Shown here one piece after another: positions 1 to 10,290 of a DNA stretch of 40,246 bases (within the stretch, counting starts at the first letter, position 1; each line of letters starts with the position of its first letter). A program made the translations under genes and the position numbers. Below the pieces are notes generated by a model. It ran no database searches, had not been told where the DNA came from, and saw only the letters and a list, made by a program, of their open reading frames with translations. Origin of the DNA: Saksenaea vasiformis B4078 (Eukaryota > Mucoromycota > Mucoromycetes > Mucorales > Saksenaeaceae); the NCBI GenBank assembly GCA_000697055.1, contig JNDT01001878.1, positions 1 through 40,246 of the forward strand. Direction: 5' to 3'.

Positions 1-1631
1 CGCCTACACCATCCGTTTCAAAATAGTAAGCAAATTCAAGAGCAGTACGTTCAGCATTAACGACAGCTAGAATATAAATTAATTAGCAGCAGTTCGGAAG
101 TACAGCAACCTACGTTCATTATTCCACCGCCAGCGATTTTTCTGACACTTGTCGATGTTAAATAGTTGTTCCCAAAAATTTTCTCGCCAGACGGGATCTC
201 GACAAAGAGCGTCAAATTCTTTGAGACTGCAATACCGTATTTGTCTCTGTCTTGGATTCTCACGCTAGAATCAGAGCATTTAATGTACATGACGACTTAA
301 AAGCAGGATACGCTCACTTACCATAAACAGTGGAGGAACAGCACCGTTCGCAAGGAAGGCATCACGTAGGATTTTCCATAGACCCCTTCCCGTAATCGGA
401 AAGTAACCGACTTGATGTGTTGCGATAGGCAGAAGTGACCAACGGCTACCGTCATATTGAACTGTGTACGGATACAACTCGTACATGTATTTCACAATCC
501 TTGGAAAAAGTGGATGGGTTCCTTCATCCTCTGGATCGACCTCGTCAATCAGGATATCACCGAGGTGAGTCTGGCACAGATTGTATTGGGTCTTGTGACA
601 GTCGATATGATTAACAATGAAATTAATCACAAGGTATTTACTCAAAAAAAGTCAGCAGTTCGCCTCTGAAAGGCATATCTTGCCAGTGATGGTCCTCTAG
701 TGGTTCATGATTTTTGATACGAGTAACGGCAAATCGAGCTAGAAAAACCATTGTTAGTGAGATTTATTCGAACTTGTTTCGTACCATGAGTCGCGGGTCC
801 TCCCCCAGGTAAGAAGCCTTGATGGCGCTCTTTCAAAGCGCGAAAATAGGCCAACCATACATATCGCAAATATGTCGAGACATTATTCATGAGGTGCCTG
901 CGAACATCTATGGGCATGTTAGATCTATAATCATTGGAAGACTATCTCACACTTTGTATTGCGTTGATTGCTAATGGATCAGGCATCTCGATGAAAAATC
1001 CCTCGATCTTTTCGATAGCGTACAGATCTATTATGCCGAGATTAGTGTCATGCATTTTCAATCGATCAGTGCTAACTTACATCCACCATGTTCGTCCTTC
1101 CGCAACGGCTCGAAGTGATCAATCGCCGTGGTCCAAAGGCTTCGTTCCCATGATGGGTACAAAAAAAATAAAGGCATGAGTACTTGACCACCTTCCTGCA
1201 TGTACACACTTACGGTTTGGGTGGTGTTGATGTGTAAGGACCTGTACTGAACAAATCTGAATGCCGCTCTCCAAAATTCTCGAGTAGCAATGGGTGGAAA
1301 CGGAAAGTTTCCGTGGTCGTGTCCCTCTTCCGCCCAGCGACGGACGTGTAGGTTTGCCAGGTTCAAAGCGTCACGTCGAAGGACGTGATACTGCTCGGCG
1401 ATACGCCGGAAACGTTGCTACACGAAATATATGAGTAAGCAATAGATGTGTCGTAGTTCGACTCACCCTTAGATGGCCAAACTGTGGCCTGAGAAAATTG
1501 GATACTTTTATTTTTTATGTAACCCGCTGAAAGCGTCCTCGATCCCGTGGCAAAATCGAGTGCCTGTAGCGTTGCCTCTGCCGTTGTGCGGGTGGTCCTA
1601 CTCCTTCTTCTTTCTCGACAATAGGTTCCAT
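1..1631 (-). pseudogene. Fanzor-like (eukaryotic TnpB-like) protein, N-terminal half, decayed, runs off left edge
   Basis: A spliced minus-strand gene can be followed from an ATG at 1629-1631 to the window edge. My model has exons 1631-1524, 1481-1467 (a 15-nt microexon), 1417-1081, 1027-749, 696-322, 264-114 and 66-<1. All introns are GT-AG and about 42-57 nt. The product has a basic N-terminus, then helical segments (HVLRRDALNLANLHVRRW; RRHLMNNVSTYLRYVW) and ends at the edge with FAYYFETDGVG. This order, and an F-x-Y-x-x-x-T-D-G block just before the missing half, recalls fungal Fanzor1 proteins, whose RuvC nuclease and zinc ribbon would lie further left. That assignment is from memory of the family and is not proven. 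Two lesions make it a likely pseudogene: an in-frame TAG at 942-944 and a one-base frame change at the A7 run 644-650. It diverges from the MULE transposase remnant at 2.4-3.7 kb. It could instead be another fungal transposon-associated ORF. Confidence 0.45.
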
Positions 1632-2400
1632 AAAAATAAGTAAAAAGTGGATAGAAGGGTGGAGAAGTAAAAAGTGGATAGGAAGGTAGAGAAGTAAAAA
1701 GCTGTTTTGGAATGTGGTCATTATGTGTTTTCATTGTTGTCATTCAAAATTAATCATGAGGTTTCTTTGTTCTTCTACAATGCTCAATATCAGGTCATGA
1801 TCCTGTTTCGCAGATAAACTAGCCACATGTGCGCAACTTGTTCTTTGTTTTACTGCCGCATGAAGAGGCAGCATATGCGGGATCAAGGAGGTGGACGTAA
1901 CCAGCACGGCCATAGTTCATTCAAATGGCAGCAAGAACATTGGATGCAAGCTCCCTGAGAGTTACTTACTTTGAAAACGCACGAGATAATGTTCAGACCA
2001 TACACAAACAACAGTGTATCTCTCCTTTTCTTTCACAGTGAGTGTCTAGACTTTTTGCAGGTGCTGCTTTTGACGCACTCTTATGTCGCTCACTTTATTT
2101 GGGATTCAAAATAAGATAGCTTTGTTGCGCAACTACTTAGAAAATACCTAGTCACTCAAAACGTGTATCAGTCCTCCATATTTTGAAGAATAACTCACGA
2201 AAAAAGGCTGCAGAAAAGAACCAAAACTCATTTATGGATGAAGGATCAGTAGGATTGATAGATAAAGAAACAAGCAAGCAACACAGTCTGTGCTTAAACT
2301 AATCCCGCGGTAGAAATCAGAATCATATTTACGGCAGTTACCAATTATTGGATGGCAATGACTCTGACAATGACTGAAAAGGATGTCGGGATACGATAGA
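1632..2400. other. Intergenic between divergent Fanzor-like gene and MULE remnant
   Basis: About 770 bp without a convincing ORF. It should hold the promoter of the minus-strand gene and perhaps the missing N-terminal part of the MULE transposase, but I could not recover a coherent translation. No terminal inverted repeat was recognised by eye. Confidence 0.4.
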
Positions 2401-2408
2401 CACAACCC

Positions 2409-3705
2409 TTGATGCAACGGCTGACGTTCCTGAGGGATCACTACGACCTTGAATGGTTCACAAAGATGATGATTGATTGCAGCATCGCCAAGTACACTGT
2501 CATCTCTATCGCCTTCCCAAACACCATCACCCTCATTGTATTTGTTCCATGTGGCTCGTGCATGGATAAAACATATCCGCAAATGAGCGAAGGTTGGCGC
2601 TGTAACCGGAAAATAAAAAAGCGCACCGACAAATTATTGCTCCCTTGAAGTCGCTAATGAAGTGTCGGTTAATTGGTGTCGAGAATCAGGTGGGTAGAGT
2701 ACGTGAGACTCGGTCAGGATTGTTTATTCTGTGTAAAAGAACTGGGGACTGAATTATAATTTACTATCCAATTAACCGAACTGACGGAGTAATGCTGAGT
2801 ATACATTGTGCTAGTAAATGTATGACAAAGAAGTCTGGATACAACAGCTAATGTGAGAACGGGATCCTTCGTGTGCCATGAAATAAAGGACAAAGTTTAT
2901 TGCAGATAATCAGCAACACACATCTTTCTCGCAATAATTTGACGAAGATTAAGAACTGGTGTGCAGCATTCCAACCGCAAGTCTTTACCAACATGGAAAC
3001 CAACAACTACGTGGAAAGCTGGCACAATCAACTCAAGACGACATACCTTGGAAGAAAACGCAACAGAAGAGTAGATCGCTTGATCTATATCCTGACGCAT
3101 GATGTAGAGTTTGACTTCAAGATGACCACAGCACGCGTAAGCGCAAATGTCGGAAGAATGGGGCCCGCAGAAAGAGAGAGAAGACGACGAGAGATTGCAG
3201 CTGCCCAGATACCTAGTGCTGTAGTTGACGATATGGTCTCGGTTCATACTGTCAGATCATTCACACAGGAGGGCGTAGCATATAATATTTCTGTCGAAAA
3301 TTCGAACATGACAGCATGCACCTGCAGAGACGTCGTCTGGCGCCAAGTAGCATGCAAACATATGTATCTCCTCCAGCGTGCCAATATCAACCTAAACGTC
3401 CTTCAAGGTATTGTAGAAAACTACTTGCATACAGCTTCTAACACGTAATGCTGTTAATAGTGTCTACTTACTCACATGTAACATCAACTGTTCCAGTTCA
3501 AAACACGGAAGATGGCACATTGGACTTCGCGTCACAGAAGACAGTCTTGGAACAGAGAATGCAAAACTTCCTGCAAGAGTTCCAAAGCTGTGAAGGATGC
3601 TCGCCTGAGAAGTTTCTGGAGATAAAGAAGTATTTTGATGCTATGGAGTATGCTTGGAGCAAAGAAGAAGTGTTTCCCAATACGAATTTGTCAACCCAAA
3701 TATAA
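2409..3705 (+). pseudogene. Mutator-like (MULE) transposase remnant with SWIM zinc finger
   Basis: Two blocks of a MULE DDE transposase lie in order. Block 1 (about 2409-2590) reads TKMMIDCS, the second-catalytic-Asp region, then IAFPNTIT. The typical LYLFHVARAW segment follows only in the +1 frame (about 2530-2580), so there is a frameshift near 2526-2540. Block 2 (2900-3407) contains NNYVESWHNQLK and the SWIM zinc finger CTC-x9-CKH (CTCRDVVWRQVACKH). A probable 89-nt intron (3408-3496, GTATTG...TTCCAG) joins it in phase to 3497-3705, a helical C-terminal stretch ending at TAA 3703-3705. MULE transposases cut and paste DNA; SWIM fingers occur in many of them. The frameshift and the unresolved sequence between blocks point to a dead copy. 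The family call is firm; the exact gene structure is not. Confidence 0.8.
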
Positions 3706-4934
3706 ATAAAGAAAAATGATCACATTTCGATTTCAATGACCGCATAAAAGTTTTTGCGTTGGGGGTTCCGAAAAATGGGTATGAATACCAACACAATTGT
3801 CCACTGTTCGCTAGGATCCAATGAACGTTCACCGTACCTTTCTCCAGAGCAATAATGAGTGACCATTCAAAGACGTAAAATTGTAATTCATGAGTAATGC
3901 AACCTGAAGAAGAAGGGAATTGCGCCGTCATCTCAGAATGGTACCATCGCGCAGATATTAATAGCGAATCTCATACAGCTTTCCACCAAGCTGAGCGCGT
4001 AAAAGAACGCTGCCACTAAAAGTAGCGTCCGCGGTAAAAATAACGCATTTTATAAAGGTTTCCTTCGAACGGCCAGGCATTGTTACTTTTCTTTTATCTT
4101 CGTTCTTCTACTCGTTTCTTTTCTAGCAGTAGAAAAAATGAATGAGGTTTGGAATAAGCATTTGCGTCAGCTATTATCCCTTTACGTTCAAGTTGAATAA
4201 ATTTTGCACTGGAAAGTGATACGTCTTTGCGTCTGGGTAACTTCGTTTTTGCATCGAGGCGCTTCAGTGACGCATTTTTCAGTATCCCATCGGAAAGCAG
4301 TAAAAATGTCTCACGATAAGGACATGTTCCACCTGAAATGATCCATACTTATAGGAACGTACGAATTTCCTTTTTTTTTCTTTGGCTCTGTTCTCTTTAA
4401 CATCCCCGGTAAGGGTTTCAACTTATATACATACGTGATTATCCATGTCTTTTTGTTTATTGTTTAGCCTGTATGACCTCTGTCCCGAACCGTCCCGGCT
4501 GTGGTGGATTGTTTGGAGACCATTAGGGCCTTACAGCCGTAATAAAAAAGTTGAAAAGGGATACATTGCGTAGTAACTATCCCTTTGTGGCCACTGGGAT
4601 TCTGCTAAACAGTTGCTAGAAGATTACGAGCCTTGCGAATGCAGATCTAGGATTAACGATGACCTTTGTACTGCTTTCGCTTTCACCGACTGTCCAAAGG
4701 AAATCTATAGAGGGAATCTCAATGGATGTTTCAAGTCCAGTGTACAAAGTAATAAGCAGGGTCATATGTTCCGTGCATTTCATATATTCAGCTGACCCGT
4801 CATTGGTATTCCAATGTCAATGGATTGTGCGAATTCATGAGATACCGTCATTCATATAATTTCTATATTAAGGTACTTCATTACCGACGAATTCCTCCAC
4901 GTCTGCATCCATTCTCAAAAATTTACGGTTAGGC
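3706..4934. other. Non-coding/repeat-bearing interval after the MULE remnant
   Basis: No reliable gene. It contains the promoter/leader-like dispersed repeat at 4364-4507. Short ORFs at 4613-4859 have no recognisable motif. The AT-hook reading frame is open from about 4873, right after a plausible TATTAAG acceptor. The interval may be an insertion separating a MULE C-terminus from its AT-hook tail (inference). Confidence 0.35.
4364..4507 (+). repeat. Dispersed leader-like repeat, copy 1, with intron-like core
   Basis: Similar to 32980-33126 on the same strand. Both copies run from a poly-T/CTTTGGCTCTGTTCT block through CCCG|GTAAGG...TTTAG|CCTG to GGCTGTGGTGG. The central 59 nt (4409-4467) has a good donor and acceptor, so the unit resembles exon-intron-exon of a repeated transcript leader. 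The family is unknown. Confidence 0.6.
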
Positions 4935-5216
4935 ATGAATTCGCAATCACTACAAAATCTCTCACAAAGTAGTATCGTGATTTCCGGATCAACCCATAAA
5001 CGGCCAAAGAAAAAAAAAGGGCGACCACCAAAACGTTTACAATATCCATATATATGTGTCACTGTCGGTGTTAAAAAGGCGGGCAACCAGTCGGGTATTG
5101 TCAGAAAGACCAGAAGCGACAAAAGTAACAGAAGTAACGGAAGTAACAGAAACGACGGAATGCTAATCAGCAGAGAGCTAGCAGCGACAAAATTGGAAAA
5201 GGCAAGAAGTAAATAA
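4935..5216 (+). CDS. Small basic hypothetical protein with AT-hook-like motif
   Basis: A 93-codon ORF from ATG 4935, open upstream to about 4873, where TATTAAG could be an intron acceptor. It is Ser/Asn-rich, then carries THKRPKKKKGRPPKRLQ at about residues 21-37, an AT-hook core (GRPPKR) flanked by lysines. A Ser-Asn-Arg low-complexity stretch follows (about residues 66-75) and the end is lysine-rich. AT-hooks bind the minor groove of AT-rich DNA. Such a tail often ends MULE/FAR1-type transposases, so this may be the displaced C-terminus of the MULE remnant ending at 3705; that is inference. It may equally be a chance ORF in a transposon region. Confidence 0.35.
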   Translation: MNSQSLQNLSQSSIVISGSTHKRPKKKKGRPPKRLQYPYICVTVGVKKAGNQSGIVRKTRSDKSNRSNGSNRNDGMLISRELAATKLEKARSK

Positions 5217-5689
5217 TAAGAATCGGCTGCTATACGAAGAACGCAGATGAGCGAGGCGTATATAAATTCTTCGTTGAATAAAACGATTACATGTTCAATT
5301 CTGCGCTGCTTATTCTTTTTTATTGTTTTTGACTCCTCGGTTTCTTAGACGCGTTAATCATGTCCTTTCTAGTTATTTTCGATCATTGATTCTCATCTTG
5401 GTAATAAAGAAAGCGAAGCTTCAGCAGGAGGTTACCCATTGCAGTCAACTGTCTCAGACCGAAGGATCCCTTTTTCAAACGAAAAGAAGCAAGAGAGAGA
5501 CCGCATCCTGTAATGGCGAAAAGAAAGGGTCTAACCCTAAGCAGCCATTTTTAATACAAATCAAAGTAGTCTTTTAGTCCTACATTTGTACCACGGCAAG
5601 ATGCTCGCCAGAGTGATTTGGATAGAGTAATAATAAAACGTGGGGAACTCTGTATTATTCTGCATGAGACTCTTTTTTAATCATTTCAT
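5217..5689. other. Intergenic, nothing recognised
   Basis: An 84-codon ORF at 5323-5577 has no motif and no convincing splice context. I see no gene here. Confidence 0.4.
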
Positions 5690-5870
5690 TCAGGAGATCG
5701 ATTGACGTGAATTGTTTATTGCGTTACCAACAACGTTTTCGCCATGATGCTGGAATAGCGGTGTTGCAACGGGGAATACAATGGCGAACACGGTGTAAAT
5801 TAAGCCATCTGTGACCAGTGTTACTCGTCCACCGAATGCAGTAAGCTTTCCATTCCATTTGACCAGTACC
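5690..5870 (-). CDS. Possible terminal exon of an unidentified membrane protein
   Basis: On the minus strand, an acceptor-like CTTTCAAAG is followed from 5870 by 60 codons ending in TGA (5690-5692). The frame reads a basic start, then a hydrophobic run containing DGLIYTVFAIVFPVATPLF, then a polar tail ending SRQSIS. A single membrane segment and a natural stop favour a real last exon. I could not find upstream exons, and the 600 bp toward 6.5 kb shows no matching coding sequence. It may be a gene relic or chance. No family is recognised. Confidence 0.25.
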
Positions 5871-6526
5871 CTTTGAAAGTAAAAAAACGGGAGTTGTGTA
5901 TTTTAGGTATGAAGTATTCAAATACGCCAAACAAAACTCTAATGCAATTTGTAGCTAATCAAAATGCTAGCATTTGAGTTTAGTCATTCCTATGATAACC
6001 TTACTATTCAACAAAAAGATAAAGCATTTGTTAAGTTGCTGTTACTCATTTGAATGAAGCATACCATTTTATCTTATTTTATTTCTTATAATGCGGAGTC
6101 ATTTGGGCGGGAGATTGTTATGCGCAGTACAATGGGAAGGGAAAAGGCTGTATCACTTGACAAAAGGGCTATAATGCTTTTTTACTGACAAAAAATGCAT
6201 GTATAACCTAAACTATAAAAAAGAAGGGAAACTTGTTTAGAGAGACATAAAGAGAATAGATAGCAAAGATGATCAGAGAAATAGATTGCAAAGAAAAGAG
6301 AGAGAGATACATAGTGTTCAATTATAACAGCAGAGATAATCGATCTTCCTTACATGATAAACACAGCCCTGTGTGATCGTGAGTGTATTGTTTGTGTTCC
6401 CTTTCCCCCTCACATAAACGGAAAAAAGAGCAGACAAATTTTCTTACGTCCTCTTTTCTTTTTTGTTTTTGTTTTTTCGCTCTACGAATAGAAAAACGTC
6501 TGTCTTTCCTCCATTCCTTGACAAAA
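5871..6526. other. Intergenic upstream of the F-BAR gene
   Basis: AT-rich with purine stretches (GAGA/AAAG at 6240-6310). It probably contains the promoter of the plus-strand gene starting at 6527. No gene was recognised. Confidence 0.4.
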
Positions 6527-9136
6527 ATGACAACTATCGCTGACCATTTCTGGGTAAATGGACACCATGACAACTGCATGTGGATTCCTAATGACAAACA
6601 AAAAAAGACACATGATAACTCTGCTTTGAATATACTTCTCGAACGTATGCAACATTCAAAGAAAACGTGTGAAATAATACAAACTCTTTTCGAAAAAAGG
6701 TAATTCTTTTATATCGTTCTAACTTGTACTGACAACCTCCACGTTTTAGGGCACAAATTGAACAAGAATATGGTGAAAAATTGATGAAACTGTCTCAGAT
6801 AAATTTATCAGAATTCGAGGAACTATCAAGTACCTTTGCTGAAACATTACAAAGCATCCCTAGTGCCACTGAAGCTGCTGCGAGGGCACATATTGACCTG
6901 GCTCAACAAATCACCCAATTACTGCACACTCCGCTGGCGGGGTTTGTGAAAGAACAAAAGCAAATACGAAAAACCGTTAGTAAAACAAGATCTGTGTCTC
7001 AACCCTCTTTAAATAACCCATCCAACACCCAGACCACCGAACGAATAAAAACGTCACAGAATCTAAAAAATTTACATTCTGAGAATGTAAAAAGGGTAAA
7101 AGAGAGAAAGAAAGAAAGAAGAAAGAGTTGTATGGTGAAATTCATAGCACGATTATGATTATTCCAGGCACGTAACGCATACATTACGGAATGTGCAAAA
7201 CTAGCAGAAACACGACGAAAAGGACAAGATACAATGCAGGTAAATAGCTATTTATAGTTATATATACAAATGAATTCATTCAATGTACTTTTTCTATGTC
7301 AGTTACAAAAACGAATCCCTCTATTAGGTAATGAAGAAGATGTCAGAAAGATTTCCTTTCAAAATTCGAATCATGTGTCATAGATAGAGAATACAAACTA
7401 TCTGGAGAAATGCTTGATTCTATCACAAAAACCTGGATTGAAGATTGGAAAGAATCATGCAAGGCTTTTCAAACACTGGAAGAAAGTAGAATTGACTATC
7501 TCCGACGCACACTATGGTCGTATGTTGTTATTTGTTCTTATGCATTTTACCAAATGACTTAAGCAAAAATTACTTTTCAGCTATACACACATGATGTCCA
7601 ATGTCTATGTGGTTCACGACCAAGTAAAGAAAAAAGAACATGGCAAGTAGTACTGTCTGTCAAGACTGACCATCCCCAATAGGCTTGTGAACAAATACGT
7701 GCGGCGTTGGATAATGTCGATGTGGAAAAGGATATTGCCACGTTTATAAGTAACCACGGTACGGGAACAGTAATACCAGGTAAAACATTGAATTCTTTTT
7801 TAGCTGTTTACAAATAGGGAAGAAGGATAATAACTAAGTACAACCAATAGAAATTCCAAAATATACCAGTTATGTGGACGAGGTGATGGAGGAAACGTTG
7901 CCTACCGTCCGTGAAATCAATATACCAGTGATTGACGAAGAACTTCGATCAGTGAATGACCAATTGAAAAAACTTCCATCTCGATCAGGCACTATGCATG
8001 CGCTCACCGTTTCTGTGGTATGCAGATTATTTCATTGGTTTACAAGGGGGTGTTAGTTGCTTGGAAATTTTTTTTTCTTTTACTGACATTTTATACATGT
8101 ACTACAGCCGGATATAGCTAGTCGCAAACCTGCCGTTTACATTCCGACATCAACGGATCCAGACTTGTCAGATGATACAGCATTAACGTGTGTACGACCT
8201 CATGGGCTTCGATGTGACACGTACCTTATTTTCTTTTCCCTTCGTGTAGATCGGATCTGCAACGTAACAAGGCGCTCCCTTCGATACCTCAAGACCGAAA
8301 ACGATTGGAGGTAAGAAACAAGGATCCACACGTTTTTGCATACAAGTTAGGTTCTTACTTCGCAGGTCCCTATTCTTTTTCCTGAGGAAGGTACGCCGGT
8401 GTTTCCACAACGGTCATCCTCTTATTATTCCCATCCAAACAACGTGACACCATTTCAATCTACGACAGACCATGTCCAAACAATGAAGCAATGGCACGAT
8501 CCAGGGGAGATGACGCCTCCACAGGATGGTAATAATTAGGAGCGCAAAAGTTGTTGCTTTTTTTCTTTCTAAACAAAAGAAAAAAAATTCAGGCAGTGGC
8601 GATGCTGATAGGACCACCGTTCGCCAACCGACGACAAACCATAGCCCTATTATGTGGCAGAGAAGAGCACCAATGATGATGGCGTCTCCTGCCGATACAT
8701 TGGATGGTGCAGATCTTAGTATTCCGCCACCGACACTTCCTTCTCAAGGTGGACGGAAGAAAGCGATGTTTTCCTTTTTGAAGAAAAAGAAAAAATCGCA
8801 AACAACAAGTGCTTATGGCCCTGCAGAACAGCAACTGCCTAAGCATCGTCGGTTTTCGCTCGGTTTCTTAAGTAAAAAGGAGGCCGCAACCGTTTCGTCC
8901 ATGTCACAGCTGACGTCGCCACAAAGTCCTATGTCTCCGTTTTCCGAAACGGATTGGCAAAAAATGGCAGTTCTCCGGGACGGAACCCCCGTTATCGAAT
9001 ATGGTAGGTAGAAAAAAAAATATACCAAAAAAAATTCAAATGGTCCATCTGTGTTATTGATCTCCAAAAAAAAGTACGAGCATTGTGGAACTATGATGCC
9101 AAGGTAAGGAATCCCCCATACACACACATACATACA

Positions 9137-9168
<32 letters not shown>

Positions 9169-9377
9169 AATATGTATATATAAGAAAAAGAAAAAGAAGG
9201 TTCCAGGAGTTGTTTACAAAGTGTATATAGATTGACACGGAAATCACATTTACCAAAAACGATGTGCTAGCGATTATTGAGAAAAAAAAAGATGGGTGGT
9301 GGGATGCGGAGATTGTTTATGGTAGTAACCATGGCGTCCGTGGACTTGTACCAGGCAACTTTATGTGCACACTCTGA
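6527..9377 (+). CDS. F-BAR and SH3 domain protein (Cdc15/Imp2/Hof1-like)
   Basis: Predicted 649-aa protein in 14 exons: 6527-6699, 6750-7095, 7168-7239, 7303-7327, 7384-7519, 7581-7623, 7683-7779, 7851-8017, 8108-8187, 8250-8310, 8366-8528, 8593-9003, 9075-9103, 9231-9377; all splice phases agree. The N-terminal ~300 residues form an FCH/F-BAR module: start at ATG 6527 just before an FCH-like FW, then EKRAQIEQEYGEKLMKL, and later TWIEDWKESCKAFQTLEE and a DI-x2-FI-x3-GTG close. A Ser/Pro-rich, basic linker (about 300-590) precedes a C-terminal SH3 domain (about 592-648; ALWNYDA, DGWWDAE, GLVPGNF). F-BAR/SH3 proteins of this layout bend membranes and organise the actomyosin ring, septum or endocytic sites. 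The specific role here is inferred. It converges on the minus-strand gene at 9430-10129, leaving only about 50 bp. Confidence 0.88.
9120..9182. repeat. AC/AT microsatellite inside last F-BAR intron
   Basis: CACACACATACATAC followed by long (TA)n runs, lying within intron 9104-9230. It explains why this intron is longer than its neighbours. Confidence 0.85.
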
Positions 9378-9429
9378 TGAAAAAGTTATAAAATGATTAA
9401 TTGTCAACTTTTTATTTCCTATTGCTTAC

Positions 9430-10129
9430 TTATTTTTTGTTGTACCAGCGAACAAAACGATATTTTAAACTGGATCGGTCTCGTCCTTGTGGTGGTGTGG
9501 CTATTTCATCCATGTCTAACAGAAACCCTGATGACGAATAGCGACTGCTTGGCCGGACGGACAGGACAACAGGTTGCTGATCCTCTGTGTACTCTGAATC
9601 AACCAAGGTTCTATACTGCCTTTTGGATACTTTTCGAAAAACACGTTTCCTTAAGGAGGCCATGACGCTTTGTCTGGACGTTTCGTAGTTATCAACATGT
9701 GATAATGGACTGGATCGCTGAAACAACATTAAAAAAAAAAAGAAAGTGATGTAAGACGAAAAGAGAAAGAGAGGGACGAGAAAGTGCTGTGACACTCCTT
9801 GGTTTTTTATTTAAATAAAAGAAAGAAAAAAAAACGATATATATCAATGCTGACTTTCTTTATGCTGGATGTGGTGCATGCAGATGGTCTTGATACCCTG
9901 TCATTAAATCCCAGCTCACATTTGATCCGTCATGTTGTTCCGGTTCCTCTCCTTCCTTCTCCTTCTTCGTCTTATGCCGTGTTTGTTTGTCCAACAGTTT
10001 GGTAAATTCCTCCGCAGACAGACGTAACCACGGTGCTTTCTTGTCCGTTGGCGTAACGACAGCCGGATCTTCGTTAACCAAATTAGGCGACTGCTTTAAT
10101 TGTTGCAACACAGCATCTCCGGGATCCAT
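9430..10129 (-). CDS. Hypothetical protein, two exons
   Basis: Model: exon 1 10129-9920 (ATG 10127-10129) and exon 2 9717-9430 (TAA 9430-9432), joined in phase 0 by a 202-nt GTGAGC...TTTCAG intron, giving about 165 aa. The first exon contains APWLRLSAEEFTKLLDKQ followed by a Lys/Glu-rich stretch. The second is Ser/Arg-rich with LRKRVFRKVSKRQYR and ends in basic and aromatic residues. No domain is recognised. It sits 160 bp downstream of the DCAF12-like gene on the same strand and converges with the F-BAR gene. Exon 1 alone could extend to a different stop (ORF end 9860) if the intron is not used. The intron is longer than others here and partly poly-T, so the join is the weak point. Confidence 0.5.
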
Positions 10130-10290
10130 CGAGATGGTCTTCTCTTTTATTTAGAAAAAAATTACAGAAGGAAAAAAGACTTTCCTTTTTTCCAGCAGCA
10201 TCTAAAATAGCAAAGATATATATATATATATATAAATGTATATGTAATAACACAAGGGTCTTCCTTTTTTTTTTTACCCCAACCATCACT

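Noticed and set aside
1058..1179. Plus-strand ORFs at 457-669 and 934-1179
   Set aside because: They overlap the spliced minus-strand exons, which have better coding character and consistent splice phases.
8813..9256. 147-codon minus ORF
   Set aside because: It is antisense to the F-BAR/SH3 exon and its Tyr/Ile-rich part is the translated TA microsatellite.
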